Assembly: GCF_943734655.1 (NCBI RefSeq)
Contig: NC_071354.1
Span: 175,370,411-175,434,410 of the forward strand
From: Sabethes cyaneus
Lineage: Eukaryota; Arthropoda; Insecta; Diptera; Culicidae
Length of the DNA: 64,000 bases
Direction: 5' to 3'
Numbering within the stretch: position 1 is the stretch's first letter; each line of letters opens with the position of its first letter. Positions 31,005 to 42,620 of the stretch are shown here, one piece after another. Under the pieces are notes generated by a model. That model saw only the letters and a program-made list of their open reading frames with translations. It was not told where the DNA came from and searched no databases. A program made the translations under genes and the position numbers.

Positions 31005-34000
31005 ACTTAATGCCGCAGTCTTACTTACTTACTTAATCAGCTCCAGGCCGTGGTTTCCTCTGCTGTACGAAGAAGTCGTCTCCATTCTACTCGGTCCATG
31101 GCCGCAATTCGCCAGCCACGTAGTCTACGTAGGGTCCGCAGGTCGCCTTCCACTTAATCGATCCATCTTGCTCGCTGCGCGCCCCGCCGTCTCGTTCCAG
31201 TCGGATCGTTATTGAGAACTTTTTTAACCGGGCAGTCGTCCGACATCCTCACGACATGTCCAGCCCATCGCAGGCGACCGATTTTTGCGGTGGCAGCGAT
31301 GGGTGGTTCCCTAAGCAGCTGATGCAATTCATGGTTCATTCGCCTCCTCCACGTTCCGTCTTCCATCTGCACTCCGCCGTAGATGGTGCGCAACACCTTC
31401 CGTTCGAAAACACTAAAGGCGCGTTGGTCCTCCACGAGCATAGTCTATGTCTCATGGCCGTAAAGGACTACCGGTCTAATCAGCGTCTTGTAGATTGTTA
31501 ACTTCGTGCGGTGGCGAATTTTGTTCGATCGCAGCGCCCTACGGAGTCCAAAGTAGGCACGATTTCCTGCCATAATGCGTCTTTGTATTTCTCTGCTGGT
31601 GTCGTTGTCTGCGGTAACCAGTGAGCCCAGATACACGACCGTCATCACCGTCTAAATGAATCCGGGGAGGGAGGTCAGCATTCACTTCTTTAGAACCTCT
31701 TCCTTTCATGTATTTTGTTTTCGATACATTAATGACAAGTCCTATCCGTTTGGCTTCAGCTTTCAGTCCGATGTACGTTTCCGCCATCCTCTCAAAGGTA
31801 CGTGTAATGATGTCAACGTCGTCAGCGAAACCAAGAAGCTGGACGGACTTCGTGAATATCGTGCCACTCGTGTCTATACTCGCTCTTCTTATCACACCCT
31901 CCAAAGCGATGTTAAACAGCAAACATGAAAGCCCATCACCTTGCCGTAACCCTCTTCGAGATCCAAAGGGACTCGAGACTGCCCCTGATACTCGAACAAC
32001 ACACATTACTCGATCCATCGTCGCCTTGACCAATCGCGTTAGTTTATCCGGAAATCCGTAGTAGTGCATAATCTGCCATAGCTGATCTCGATCGATCGTG
32101 TCGTACGCCGATTTGAAGTCGATGAATAAATGATGCGTGGGCACGTTGTATTCGCGACATTTCTGCAACACTTGCCGAAGCGCGAAAATCTGGTCCGTGG
32201 TGGCACGGGCACCCATGAATCCCGCTTGATATTGCCCCACGAACTCCTTTGCAAATGGTGATAGTCGACGACATAAAAGTTGGGAGAGTACCTTGTAGGC
32301 GGCGTTCAACAGTGTGATTGCGCGGTAGTTGCAACAATCCAACTTGTCGCCCTTTTTGTAGATCGGACACACGATGCCTTCCGTCCACTCCTCCGGTAGT
32401 AGCTCATCCTCCCAAATCTTGACAATGACCCAGTGCAGCGCTCTAGCCAGTGCGTCACCACCGTATTTCAGCAGCTCGCCGGGTAGCTGATCAGCCCCAG
32501 CCGCTTTATTGTTCTTCAGCCGACCGATCTCTTCTGCTACCTCCTGGAGGTCAGGGGCTGGTATTCTGTCGTCTTCTGCACGTGCTCCAAGATCTATTGC
32601 CATATCGTCACCTCCATGTTCAGCTACATCGCTGTTAAGGTGCTCGTCATAATACTGCTTCCACCTCTCGATCACCTCACGTTCGTTCGTGAGAAGATTA
32701 CCGTCTGAGTCTCGACACATATCGGCCTGCGGCACATGGCCTTTGCGCGAGCGGTTTAACTTCTCGTAGAACCTCCGTTTATCGTTAGCACGGTACAGTT
32801 CTTCCATCGCCTCGCGATCCCGATCTTCCTGTTGGCGCTTTTTCCTCCGGAAGACCGAGTTTTGCCTGTTCCGTGCTTGTTTATATCGATCCACATTCGC
32901 CCTCGTACGGTGTTGCAGCATCCTCGCACGTGCTGCATTCTTCTCCTGCACTAATTGCTCGCATTCGCCGTCGAACCAATCGTTTCTTCGGTTCGGATTC
33001 ATTGTACCTAGTGCGGCTAGTGCCTTTCCAACCATCTTCAAGAGTTGCTGCGCCAAGTTGCTCTTCCGTTGGTAGCGCTGCTTCCAGCTGCCGCGCGTAT
33101 TCCTGGGCAACTCCGGTGACTCGTAGCTGCTCGATGTTGGGTCGCGGCGTACGACTTCGACGCGTGTTATGCACCGTCGAGAGTTTTGAGCGCATGCAAA
33201 CTGCAACTAGGAAATGATCCGAATCTATATTCGCACTGCGGTAAGTGTGAACGTTTATAACATCAGAGAAGAATTTACCGTCGATTAGAATATGGTCAAT
33301 TTGGTTTTCTATTCGTTGGTCTGGTGATCTCCAGGTGGCCTTGTGGATATCTTTGCGGGGGAAGAAGGTACTTCGGACTACCATTCCGCGGGAGGCTGCA
33401 AAATTTACGCATCGTTGGCCGTTGTCGTTCGTTGCGGCATGCAGGCTGTTTGGCCCGATTACCGGTCTATATATAGCTTCCCGTCCTACCTGCGCGTTCA
33501 TGTCACCGATGACGATTTTCACGTCCCGTCGCGGACAGCCATCATACACCTGCTCCAGCTGCGCATAGAACGCCTCCTTCTCATCATCGGGTCTCCCTTC
33601 GTGTGGGCAATGCACATTGATGATACTGTAATTGAAGAAACGGCCCTTAATCCTCAACTTGCACATCCTTGCGTTGATCGGTTGCCAACCAATCACACGC
33701 TGGCGCATCTTTCCCAGTACTATAAAGCCGGTTCCCAGCTCGTTGGTGGTGCCACAGCTCTGGTAGAAAGTAACCGCTCGATGCCCGCTTTTCCATACCT
33801 TCTGTCCTGTCCAGCAAAGTTCCTGCAGTGCTACGACTTCGAAGTTTCGGGGATGTAATTCATCATATATTATCCTATCGCAACCCGGGAAGCCGAGCGA
33901 TTTGCAATTCCATGTCCCGAGTTTCCAATCGTAGTCCTTATTTCGTCGCGTGGGTCGACGCCGATTGTTCCGATCCCTATTTTCTTCTTCGTTGTTGGTA

Positions 34001-34333
34001 ACTTTTAGTTTTCCAGGGCGGCTTGTTGGGCCTGCCCCTAACCCCCTGTCTCGCCGGAGGACCATCGTGCACAGCACTGTTTAGAGTCCCTGCTGGCATA
34101 AGGACGAATATAATAATCAGCCGCCCCTAACATGGAGAACAGACGCTGTTTGAGCCGCACCTCCTTGGTGGACAGACGCTCGTGTTTGACGAAGCATTTC
34201 CTCTACCGCCATGCTATGGTTACCGCGCCAGTATTCGCGTCGCACCTCCTCACTTCGCTATTGTCAAATTGACAACATTGCCCAGGCTACGCCGCATTTG
34301 GTATCATATGACTCGTGGAGGCGTGAGGCGGGA
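31005..34333 (-). mobile_element. LINE C, near full length, inserted in copia
   Basis: About 3.3 kb, minus strand. The leader includes CCTCCGGCGAGACAGGGGGTT and the CTCCATGTTAGGGGCGGCTG motif shared with LINE F. Endonuclease frame 34077-32881: KLGTWNCKSL, ALQELCW, IGDMNAQVG, IDHILIDG, SDHFLVAV. RT frame 33206-31539: PIYKKGDKLDCCNYRAITLL, FIDFKSAYDTIDR, GLRQGDGLSC, GFADDVDIIT. Last part 31648-31154: VYLGSLVTADNDTSREIQRR, RLRWAGHVVRMSDD. Only about three frame breaks separate it from one reading frame. The tail is (TTAAG)TAAGTAAGTAAG. Target duplications: GCTTTCACAGTCTT (30991-31004) and GCTTGTCGCAGTCCT (34334-34348), diverged. The RTE-like clade is inferred from the short tandem tail and motif order. 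Confidence 0.88.
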
Positions 34334-34848
34334 GCTTGTCGCAGTCCTAAGCCTTCAATTTGGTCACAAGATTTTTAATCAGTATCTCACTTAGAGCTTA
34401 GAGCACTTTAAGATCACGATATCCAAATCTTCTATGCCAACGTGATGCCAATCAACGTTTACTGCTTGGGTGCTCGTTTACTACTAACGGGCTAATCGTT
34501 TTCATCTTGTAAAGGCTGCTAGTTTTCAATGCAACAGCCGCTACCTGGCCGCCGACGAGAATCCGGCATCCTTCATCATCGAATGCCACAGCTGCTGTCT
34601 TTTTCACGATTTCGGAGTTAATAACAGGTTCATCTCCAGGCTAGGAACAAACAACACGTTTTTTAGCGACACCCGACACCTCGGTTGTTTTCCGTCTCCA
34701 TGGAAGCACGAAATTTTTTCAGCGCCAGCACCTTCCACCTTCACGGGTTTTCCGCCTGTTACAGGGGTTTCTTGGACTTTCTCGAAGAATTCATGATCAC
34801 GGCATATGTGGGCGAATGCGACCGAATCCACCATCCGATCTACATGAC

Positions 34849-35023
34849 CCCTGGCCTAACAAGCCAGTCGTCGCATGTTCGAATCTCGGCTAGGCGGTGC
34901 TGCTAGATATGGTCAGTAGGATTGTTGCACTAGCCCCGTAAATGTCCTGTACCTGTACTCTAATAGTCTGTCGATAAAGAAGGGTCAAGTCTAGAAAAGA
35001 CATTTAAACCCAAAGCTTTGCGT
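34849..35023 (+). mobile_element. tRNA-derived SINE (5' incomplete) within copia
   Basis: 175 bp bounded by a perfect 10-bp direct repeat TCTACATGAC (34839-34848 and 35024-35033). Near its left end it has ATGTTCGAATCTCGGC, a pol III B box, but no A box, so the tRNA head is truncated. The body (GTCAGTAGGATTGTTGCACTAG, split by CCCCGTAAATGTCCTG) resembles SINE bodies I have seen in mosquito genomes; this is from memory only. It separates the gag and protease parts of the copia element. Confidence 0.78.
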
Positions 35024-35904
35024 TCTACATGACTCGAATTTCTACCCGCCATCAGAGCCCGCAGAAATGCTTTCATCACCGCACTTGAGGATCCTGGATT
35101 TCGTTCCTTTAACACTTCATCTAACACCTAATAGCGTTTTTGTTTTTTAACCTGGATCCGTTCCAAACGGACCACTGAATAAACAAACATTTTCGAGACA
35201 ACAAAACAAATGTTTTCGGGTTGTCATATTGCTCATAGCGGGGTTGAAACTGTGAAAATACCCAGAGCGAACCCATCATCTAAAAAGTGTAACGTTTTGA
35301 CAGCCGTTCGATTGGAACTAGAGCGAATGTAGGTTGGACGACCTAAGCAAAAACAAAAACTCTTTACCAGCTGCAGCTTCAGGTCAACATCGGACAGCCT
35401 CTCCAACGCCATCGTCAACGATCAACGTATGAAGCTCATAAATAGTAACGAGGGCAACCATCAACTTTTTTCCCAAGTCCAGACCAGCGCACGATAGCTT
35501 TGCAATCGCTCTTACAGCTCGAAAGATGATTCTGCATATCGTCAACAACTTTGACGCAACCTTGGAGAAAAGATATGTTTTTTTCATAGTGCTTCTTGAG
35601 GGTGTTCAAGGATTCGATGGCGTTCTTCGTGTCTTGAATCAACATATGCTGCTGGTCTTCTACAGCAGAGCAATAGTCACTAGTTCCTATCGGACTCCGG
35701 TTTTCCAAGCTGCCGTCATCGGCTCTGGAGCCTCGTCCTTCACGGGTCATCCCTGGTCAGCAACATCTTCGTCTTGAACTTCCAAACCGTATAAGTGGAG
35801 TTGTTCAGCTTCACAATGGACACCTTACTGCCGTCCATGGTTCCTTCCAGAATCTTTACGACTTGATCAAAGATCTTGATACGTTGCTATACTACGAAGC
35901 ACGA

Positions 35905-36530
35905 AGGAATGATCTTCAGTAAAAGTAGCCAACTCCCAGCCTTCGCAGATGACCTCGATATCATTACTAGAAACCTTGAGACGGCGGAGGCAATCTACGT
36001 CCGACAATAATACAAGTAAGCAGATTAAGCGACGCATTAAAGTTGGAAGTTGAGCCTACTTTTCGCTCCGCAGAAGACAGCATATGCCGCCGCACAAAGT
36101 TTACGATGTACAAAACGGACTTAAGACAATAACTTTGCTTGCGGAGGACTTACATGAAGTTGCCGCATTTGAACGAAAGATGTTGTTGACTATTTTTGGA
36201 GGAGTACAGACAGAAAGCAGAGAGTGGCGCAGGCGTATGAACCAAGAGTTGCAGACACTGCTTGGAGAGATTCCTATCGTACACCTGACGAAAGTTAAGA
36301 GACCGCGGTGGGCCGGCCTTGTCGCAACGATGCCGGGCGGCTGTGCACTGAAATTCGTTCTCTTCCAAAACCCCACCGGCACCAGAAATAGACGGGCCCA
36401 ACGTGCTATATGGCTCGACCCGGTTTGAAGCCGAATTGGCAACGAGTAACACGGAATGAGTACAGCGGAGAGGAATTCTTGATTCGGCAAGAGCCACCTC
36501 GGCTCTATGCTGTTAGAAGTGAGAAGTATG
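35905..36530 (+). mobile_element. LINE fragment, family H
   Basis: Plus strand, abutting the copia 5' side. Positions 35905-35990 read IFSKSSQLPAFADDLDIIT (the RT catalytic motif FADD). After a deletion, 36140-36425 read VAAFERKMLLTIFGGVQ, EWRRRMNQEL, RPRWAGLVATMPGG and NPTGTRNRRAQRA. It ends with CCGGTTT and a GGCAAGAGCCACCTCGGCT block also present at 55930. Confidence 0.78.
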
Positions 36531-36892
36531 TTACGATCCTTCTGGGTCCACAACCTATTTTTTTTTGAATGAACCGGTTGGCGGTTGGCTAAAAACTAGG
36601 GGCCCTATTTTGTAAGTCACGTAGAGCAACTCGTCTCGACTCAGTCCCTGTCACGTCGAGGAAAATTGTGTATTATGGAAGTTGACTGCTCTCGTTACAA
36701 CCATCAAATAATTTACAGGTTGCTTCGATTCGGAATACTAAAAGAAATGCCATTTGGACCGGGATTAAAGGAGAACTTCAGTTGCGTAGTGGCGGTGGAG
36801 ATCATCTCATGATCTCGGAACGTTTCTCTCATTTAACTTTCATTGCAGAACACGCTAGAAGACTTTGCCGCGAATATGCTGCATATGTTCGT
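36531..36892. other. Spacer, nothing recognised
   Basis: Between two LINE fragments; no open frame or repeat was recognised. Confidence 0.4.
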
Positions 36893-37560
36893 AGGGTTTC
36901 TTACTTAATTGGCCTAACGTTTTACGACAAGGCCTGCGCAGTATAATTTCTCCATCTATTTCGGTCCATGGCAGCTGGTCTCTAGTTCCGCGGGCACCCA
37001 CTGCTCGCCAGATCTCGTTCCACCTGGTCTTGGCACCTCGCTCGCTGTGCCCCTCTTTTCGTCTTGTATCTACTGGATTTGATGCGAAAACCATTTTTGC
37101 AGGATAGTTGTCCGGCATTCTAGCAACATGTCCTGCCCAACGTATCCGTCCAGCTTTAACCACTTTCTGAATACTTGGTTCGCCGTAGAGACGCGAGAGC
37201 TCGTGGTTCATTCTTCACCTCCATAGACCGTTCTCTTGCACTCCGCCAAAGATCGTTCTTAGCACTCGCCGTTCGAAAACTCCGAGTGCTCGTAGGTCCT
37301 CTTCTAGCAGTGTCCAGGTTTCGTGCCCGTAGAGGACAACCGGTCTAATTAGCGTTTTGAACAGTGTTCACTTTGTACGGGGGCTTAAATTGTTCGACCG
37401 CAAGTGTATGTGGAGTCCGTAGTAGGTCCGACTTTCGATGATAATACGTCTTTTAATCTCACGGCTGGTATTGTTGTCATCTGTTGCCAGTGAGCCAAGG
37501 TATACGAACTCGTCGACTACCTCGAACTCATTCCCGTCGATTACCACAATACTGCCCAAA
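36893..37560 (-). mobile_element. LINE D, 3' end of the LINE B family
   Basis: Very close to the 3' 670 bases of LINE B: MNHEL.RLYGEPSIQK, GRIRWAGHVARMPDNYPAKM and FEVVDEFVYLGSLATDDN. The tail is TTAAGTAAGAAACC. 5'-truncated at about 37560. At 37211-37260 the frame is broken. Confidence 0.82.
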
Positions 37561-37649
37561 GTGTGTAGGGTTAGAGACAACTTCCAGAAAGCTTTGAGAT
37601 GCGACATTGACTTTTTAATGATAGTCCTCGCCATCATTCGCTCGTTTGC

Positions 37650-38140
37650 CAGGGAGCGCGTGATTCGAAACGGTACACTTTTTTCGGAACATGTCTATCC
37701 ATTTATCGGCGTCGTGATCTTCAAGGATGTTATTCCAATAGGACGGGTGGGATGCTATGATAATCTGCGCATTGACAAGTTTGACAAGGTTCAGGTGCGA
37801 TATAACTACACTATGCAGAAAAAACAAAATACGATCATGTGGCGCAATTGTAACCCAGATCTACTCCAAACAGTCGTAATCCTTATTGTCTATTGCAGTC
37901 GCTCTTAATCTTTGACGTACTGCCATCAGAACGCCCCTTCCAATTGATTTTCAGCTTATCTTTCAGGTTTTCGTTACAGTGGAAAATTTGATGATCGGAG
38001 CCAAATAATTGACTGGAGAATGTACTGTGTACCGAGCCAGGTCTCGGTTATGACGATGTCATAATTCAGATCCGAAATGATTAGACGACAGTTCATGCCA
38101 CCTACATTTTGGTAGTACATCATATGCTGTCTTCGGTCTG
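37650..38140 (-). mobile_element. Endonuclease fragment of a CR1/jockey-type LINE
   Basis: Minus strand 38135-38000 reads YYQNVGGMNCRL then DLNYDIVITETWL, the N-terminal endonuclease motif (NVxG...TETWL) of the CR1/jockey superfamily, different from the LGTWN type of the other LINEs here. Downstream similarity is weak. Confidence 0.65.
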
Positions 38141-38229
38141 GTAGCTCATAGAAGATTACGGTCGTAAGCAAATCGGCGTTTCTGTGTCATCTATGGAGGG
38201 CAGGTGCATTGGCATCTAATAGTCTAGAA

Positions 38230-38403
38230 CAGTGATAGCTAAACTGCGGCTCTTAAATATGGTCCATGCGGCCCGTGGACTGGTTTACTGAATGATGGAC
38301 GGGAACTATAGGTTGAATTTATTAATGTCAGAAGTCATTTCGGACCGCGGATCTGTTGAGATCTGATTTAGCCCGCATTATGCTATTACCGAGGCCACCA
38401 CTG
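38230..38403. mobile_element. hAT-type MITE, 174 bp, perfect 8-bp target duplication
   Basis: Flanked by GTCTAGAA at 38222-38229 and 38404-38411. Ends CAGTGATAGCTAAACTGCGG and, reading inward from the right, CAGTGGTGGCCTCGG agree over the terminal 10 bases apart from purine changes. The CAGTG(A/G)T(A/G)GC start and the 8-bp duplication fit hAT. Confidence 0.88.
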
Positions 38404-38411
38404 GTCTAGAA

Positions 38412-39921
38412 GCTCAGAGCGGGTCAGTGTTTGTGTTAGTTCTCATGAAGACCACTGAGAGTGCAATGATGTTTTTTTAAATTAAATAAATCAATAAATG
38501 AATAACGAAGTAATTATAATCGAACAAATGAATCGGAGTTGTTTCGGACAAAACCTCGTGTAAAAACTCCAGTGATATAGTTTTTCAATATATTTACGGC
38601 ATTCTTCATTTTACACTTGTCTCATTCACAATTTATTTGTATATTTTTCTACTACTTTCACACTTTATTCCATATCATAACAGTATTCTCCATCAGTAAT
38701 AATATATGTTCGATTTACTTTTACAGTAAACGTTTTATAATATATATAAAACTAAATCGATTATTGTATATATACGGTTTAATTTATTTACTCCTCTAAA
38801 CATATTATTAATCAACATGTTTTTTTTGTTATCCAAAGTTTGTAAACATAAAATTTTGTGTTTGAATGTTTTTGTTTTTTTTTCTTTTGTATCCTTATCG
38901 TCTACTATGTAGTAAACATTTCTGTATGTGTTTATCCACCTTTTTCCATTTGTTTGGTTAAAGTTCCCAATTATATTAATTACTTTATAGGTATTGTACG
39001 ATATCTCATTACCTTAAGAGAAGATTAATAACTGTAAAAAACACGTACTTTCCTAACACGGCGCTGATCTCAGACCAAGTGGGTGAAATAATGTGTGAAA
39101 CTAAAATGTAATCTATATACACACTTACGGTATTTTGATTCTGTTCAGTAGAATTGCTTAAATTAGTCCTATTTACATTGTTACGAAAAGTGATTCTCTA
39201 CTGATATTGGAGTTGTTGGTGCGGCTCCACAATTGAAGCATTCTAAATACGTAGGAGCATAAGATGCAACATTCAAATAGCGGTGTCAATTGGTCTAGGT
39301 CACTAACGCTTCCGTATAATTTATGGTACCTATACGATGCAGGTGTGTTGGAATCTAAACCATTGTGTTTGGCATCCGGATGTCGCGCGATTTCTATTTA
39401 TGGGCTTACAAATAAGGCATGAAAAGACCCCTACGTGCGAATAGTATTTTTGTTATATTCAATATTAAAACGAATATTCTCCTTTTGAAATGTTTATCGT
39501 TTTGTTTTGTTTCATCAGACCATTGGTGTCAGTAGACAGTATGCACTTTTGTCGACTTTCCGAAAACTGAATATTTGACGTTATTATTTAAGAGAGAATG
39601 GAGCGGTGATTCACCTTAGTTCAAGCACTGCTTTAGAAACAATGCAATGAAACCGTTAATTTTGTTTCATTTTTTTTTGGATTAATCTCATCTAGTAGTA
39701 TGTTTTGAAGCAAAAAATAAAACCTACTATGCTAAACCTAACGAAACTCAACGTTTAAATTTACAGTGTACACAAATTACAGTTATTCCACGACGGTTGA
39801 TTCTTGAATCTAGGTTTTGAATATACAAGTATGTGTGAAGAAAAACAGAGCGCAAGACAACATGTAACAAACAATAAATGTGCTGAGTGATAGTGTGAGT
39901 GTTCCTGTGTGATTAGACCAC
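38412..39921. other. AT-rich spacer
   Basis: No gene or repeat recognised. It is very AT-rich at 38480-38900; the short open frames are chance. Confidence 0.45.
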
Positions 39922-40895
39922 ATAGGGGTAATAGGGGCATAATGAGCATACGGGGCAAAATGGGCCACCGTTCGTTTGGGCATATTGGACAATCAATTTC
40001 GCTAATTTTATTAATGAACTTGTTGATAATGTTCTTAATAAGCACCTCAACAAAAACTGCATCCAAATTCGTTAACATGTCTGAGATATTGAGAAAAAAC
40101 TCGAGCCGACTCAGGATTGTAAAAATACTATAAGAATTGCAACCCACAAAATAAGCTCTATAGCTATTTCGTTGCGTGTTCTGGACTTCTCCACTCCATA
40201 TATGGCTACTATTACCATATATGAACAATCACTTTGTATAATTGAGATATTTTGTTGTTTTATCGCATTATTATAATTATTTTTGATTAGCATAGCTGTA
40301 AGGGGCATAATGAGCATACCTGGTAATGTATTTGTACATAACCAATAAACGCTTGAAAGTAATATAAACATTAAAATGACACAGTCAAGTATAATGCTGC
40401 GTAATTGTACCCAACAATCAACCCGAAAATAGCGGTTACAGAGCAAAAGTTGTGTCTTTCATCTACCTGCCACTTGAACCGCCATGTTGCCTATGTTGTT
40501 CAACTGAAAAAAAATCGGTAAATAGAAACAATCATAAAACAATCGCTAAATGAAATGCAAATAGTCACCATTTCTCTTTTTTTTTAAATCATATAATCTT
40601 TTATGTTATTTTCTAGTAAAAACTGGCTAAAATGGTAACTTTAATTAAAGTGCCCATATTGCCCCGTATAGTGGCCCATTACGCCCCGTATGGTTTTTGA
40701 ACGAAGCAAAAAGTATCATTTTTTAAACATTTAAATTTGATGGCTGTTCATAGTCAATCAATATTCTAACATTGTTAATTTATCAAAGACATGTCAAATC
40801 GTAAGTTTATGTTAATTATTAGAATTTTGATTACGCGCTACATGTTTTGTGACGCGTTTTGCTTAGGTGGCCCATATTGCCCCTATCACCCCTAT
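39922..40895. mobile_element. About 1-kb inverted-repeat element with GGGGCAAAATGGGCC words
   Basis: The left end ATAGGGGTAATAGGGGCA (39922-39939) mirrors the right end, whose reverse complement is ATAGGGGTGATAGGGGCA. Inside, GGGGCATAATGAGCATAC occurs at 39934 and 40301, GGGGCAAAATGGGCC at 39952, and the reverse form GCCCATATTGCCCCGTA near 40652. Open frames inside (40228-39761, 40446-40111) are AT-rich and unrecognised. It is probably a non-autonomous DNA transposon; no target duplication was identified. Confidence 0.6.
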
Positions 40896-42620
40896 TCTAT
40901 GTTTGTTATATAGCTTGTACTCAGCACTAATAATTAAAATTATCACTGTTATTTACTACTAAAACACTGATCGCTCTTTTATGCGGGAACCACTTTGTGG
41001 AAGCAAGTGTACGAACTTTGAGACAACAAATATTTAACATAGATCCGTAATTGATGCTTCTATAATGCGTACACCGAGCTAAACTAGTTTTTTCCCTATT
41101 GTATTTATAAGGCTAAGGCTAAACGAACCGGTTTTCAGAATATCCCACTGTAGGGTACATTTACAAAATGACGACGCTTGAATTTGTTCACTCCAATTCC
41201 TTCTAAAATTTCTGTTGGGTTAAAGAGCTTCAACAAAATATTACAAAATAACAACGTTAATTTTTGTCGCCACTGTTGGCACCGAAAACCAAAATAGTTT
41301 CTTAAAAATACCATTTTTTACATTCCTGGAGGTTGCACTGCGACCTTTTAGTAGCCGATTACTATTTTAAAGCGTGTTTATGGTACAAAACAAAAGAAGA
41401 TAGTGCGATGAGGTTTGAACTAGAAACCATTATTTGGATATTGCACACTTGATAATTGATAGTTTACGGGTTATACTATTCGGACACTCGGCACGTGAAA
41501 TAATACATGGCGATAAAGCAGGTGCTTTTATTTTGTCGTTTGTATTAAGCATATAGATTAAATCAGAGATTATTGCTGTCAACAAAGCATGGTTATTACC
41601 GTGAAGCATTACGAAACTGCTGTTTAAGAACAGCAACAACTTAACAACAGTAGAAATGTTGGGCCTATCTGGAAGATAAACCGTGGGACAAGGGTTTACA
41701 GCGAGAACTCAATTATTTCAAGTGATAGTTACATGAATGCGAAGCCTAAAGCACAAATTTAGCAAATATAAACACCTTTATTTCAAGAAAACATAGATAT
41801 ATGCTCATATAAACAACAAACTAGTGGACAAACATTTTTTGTTCGCTTTTTAATGCTTATTGGAAAAGAACAAGTCTGACCTGATTTTTGAACAGATTCT
41901 ATCTGCAAACTCTCACGCGGTTTGTTTACGTTTGCCGATAGGATATATTAAAAAATCCGGGCGGAATTTCGCCTGAAAGAATAACATCTACACGAAAAAA
42001 GCGTAGGTATCAATTTGGTGATGTTTGAATAGCCAAGAAATGTTGGGTAACCCGAATTTATAGAGAGTTTGTTAAGAATTTGTGCCAGAATACGCACTGC
42101 GCTAAAAACACGTGCATAGTATATTTCAACCCTAGAATAAAAACTTCGGCAGCTACAACCTTTACCTGCAATCTCAGCGTCACAAACTGTGTATCTTACC
42201 AGCAACCGCTAATGTTTTGAAAACACATCGTTTCTCTTACGTTTGTAAACCTACCAGTTTGTTTTCCTTTTCTTCGAAAAACCGAAAAAAAAACTATATA
42301 CCTACATATATGTGTCGCAGTTTAAAAAATAAACTTTAAAACTTAAAATCACTTCGTTTAAAATCAACATCACGAGAGATATAACATATTGCGCACGCGT
42401 CCTAGAAATTATGGGTGTGATTTCGCGAACGAGCGTCCCAAACCACTGATTCGTGTCGGGCTTCCGTTAGACCGACTGCGCTCGCGCTGCTGGCAGCAGC
42501 AGCAGAATCTCGATCCAAATTCGCTGTTGCCATGATGTCTCCTCCGGGTGCTGCAGCAGTAGAGCCGGTCCTGGCCGTCACCACCACCGGGGCAGCGTTG
42601 GTGACATCTTGTTGCTGCTG
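40896..42620. other. 3' flank and probable 3' UTR of CECR2
   Basis: Downstream of the CECR2 stop on the minus strand. Plus-strand TTTATT at about 41777 gives a candidate AATAAA for CECR2, which would make a UTR of about 850 nt. No other gene is supported. Confidence 0.4.

Larger units (their letters stand above)
27986..35838 (-). mobile_element. Ty1/copia element interrupted by two LINEs and a SINE
   Basis: Minus strand. The gag start ATG at 35838 reads MDGSKVSIVKLNN then KMLLTRDD; gag continues to about 35230 (LKKHYEKNISFLQG). The protease region at 34834-34604 has a damaged active site (DSVAFAHICRDHEFF, where DSG is expected) and ends LKNVLFVPSLEMNLL. Next come the pre-integrase motif WHRRFGYRD (about 34420-34460) and LVTKLKA. 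Beyond LINE C, integrase resumes with VKAQMAKLSRK, LDIVHTDVCGP (about 30900-30935), the ERKNRFLV block and VVYLQSRL. Beyond LINE B it continues with HLHAFNSTTYVHD, KREKLNPTW and VSISRDSNFVE. It then ends against a LINE fragment; RT and RNase H are absent here. Many stops and frameshifts show it is inactive. LTRs were not found. Confidence 0.85.

Noticed and set aside
34604..34834. Possible host aspartic protease gene
   Set aside because: Order and motifs fit copia protease; the active-site glycine is lost and the frame is flanked by gag and pre-integrase remnants.
34849..35023. Functional tRNA gene
   Set aside because: Only a B box is present; no cloverleaf, A box or acceptor stem, and the flanking direct repeat shows a SINE insertion.
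36101..36553. 150-codon minus-strand frame
   Set aside because: Antisense to a LINE C-terminal fragment whose plus-strand frame has recognisable RT-associated motifs.
39761..40446. Minus-strand frames of 155 and 111 codons with hydrophobic stretches
   Set aside because: They lie in an inverted-repeat, AT-rich element, overlap its left end and have no recognisable domain.
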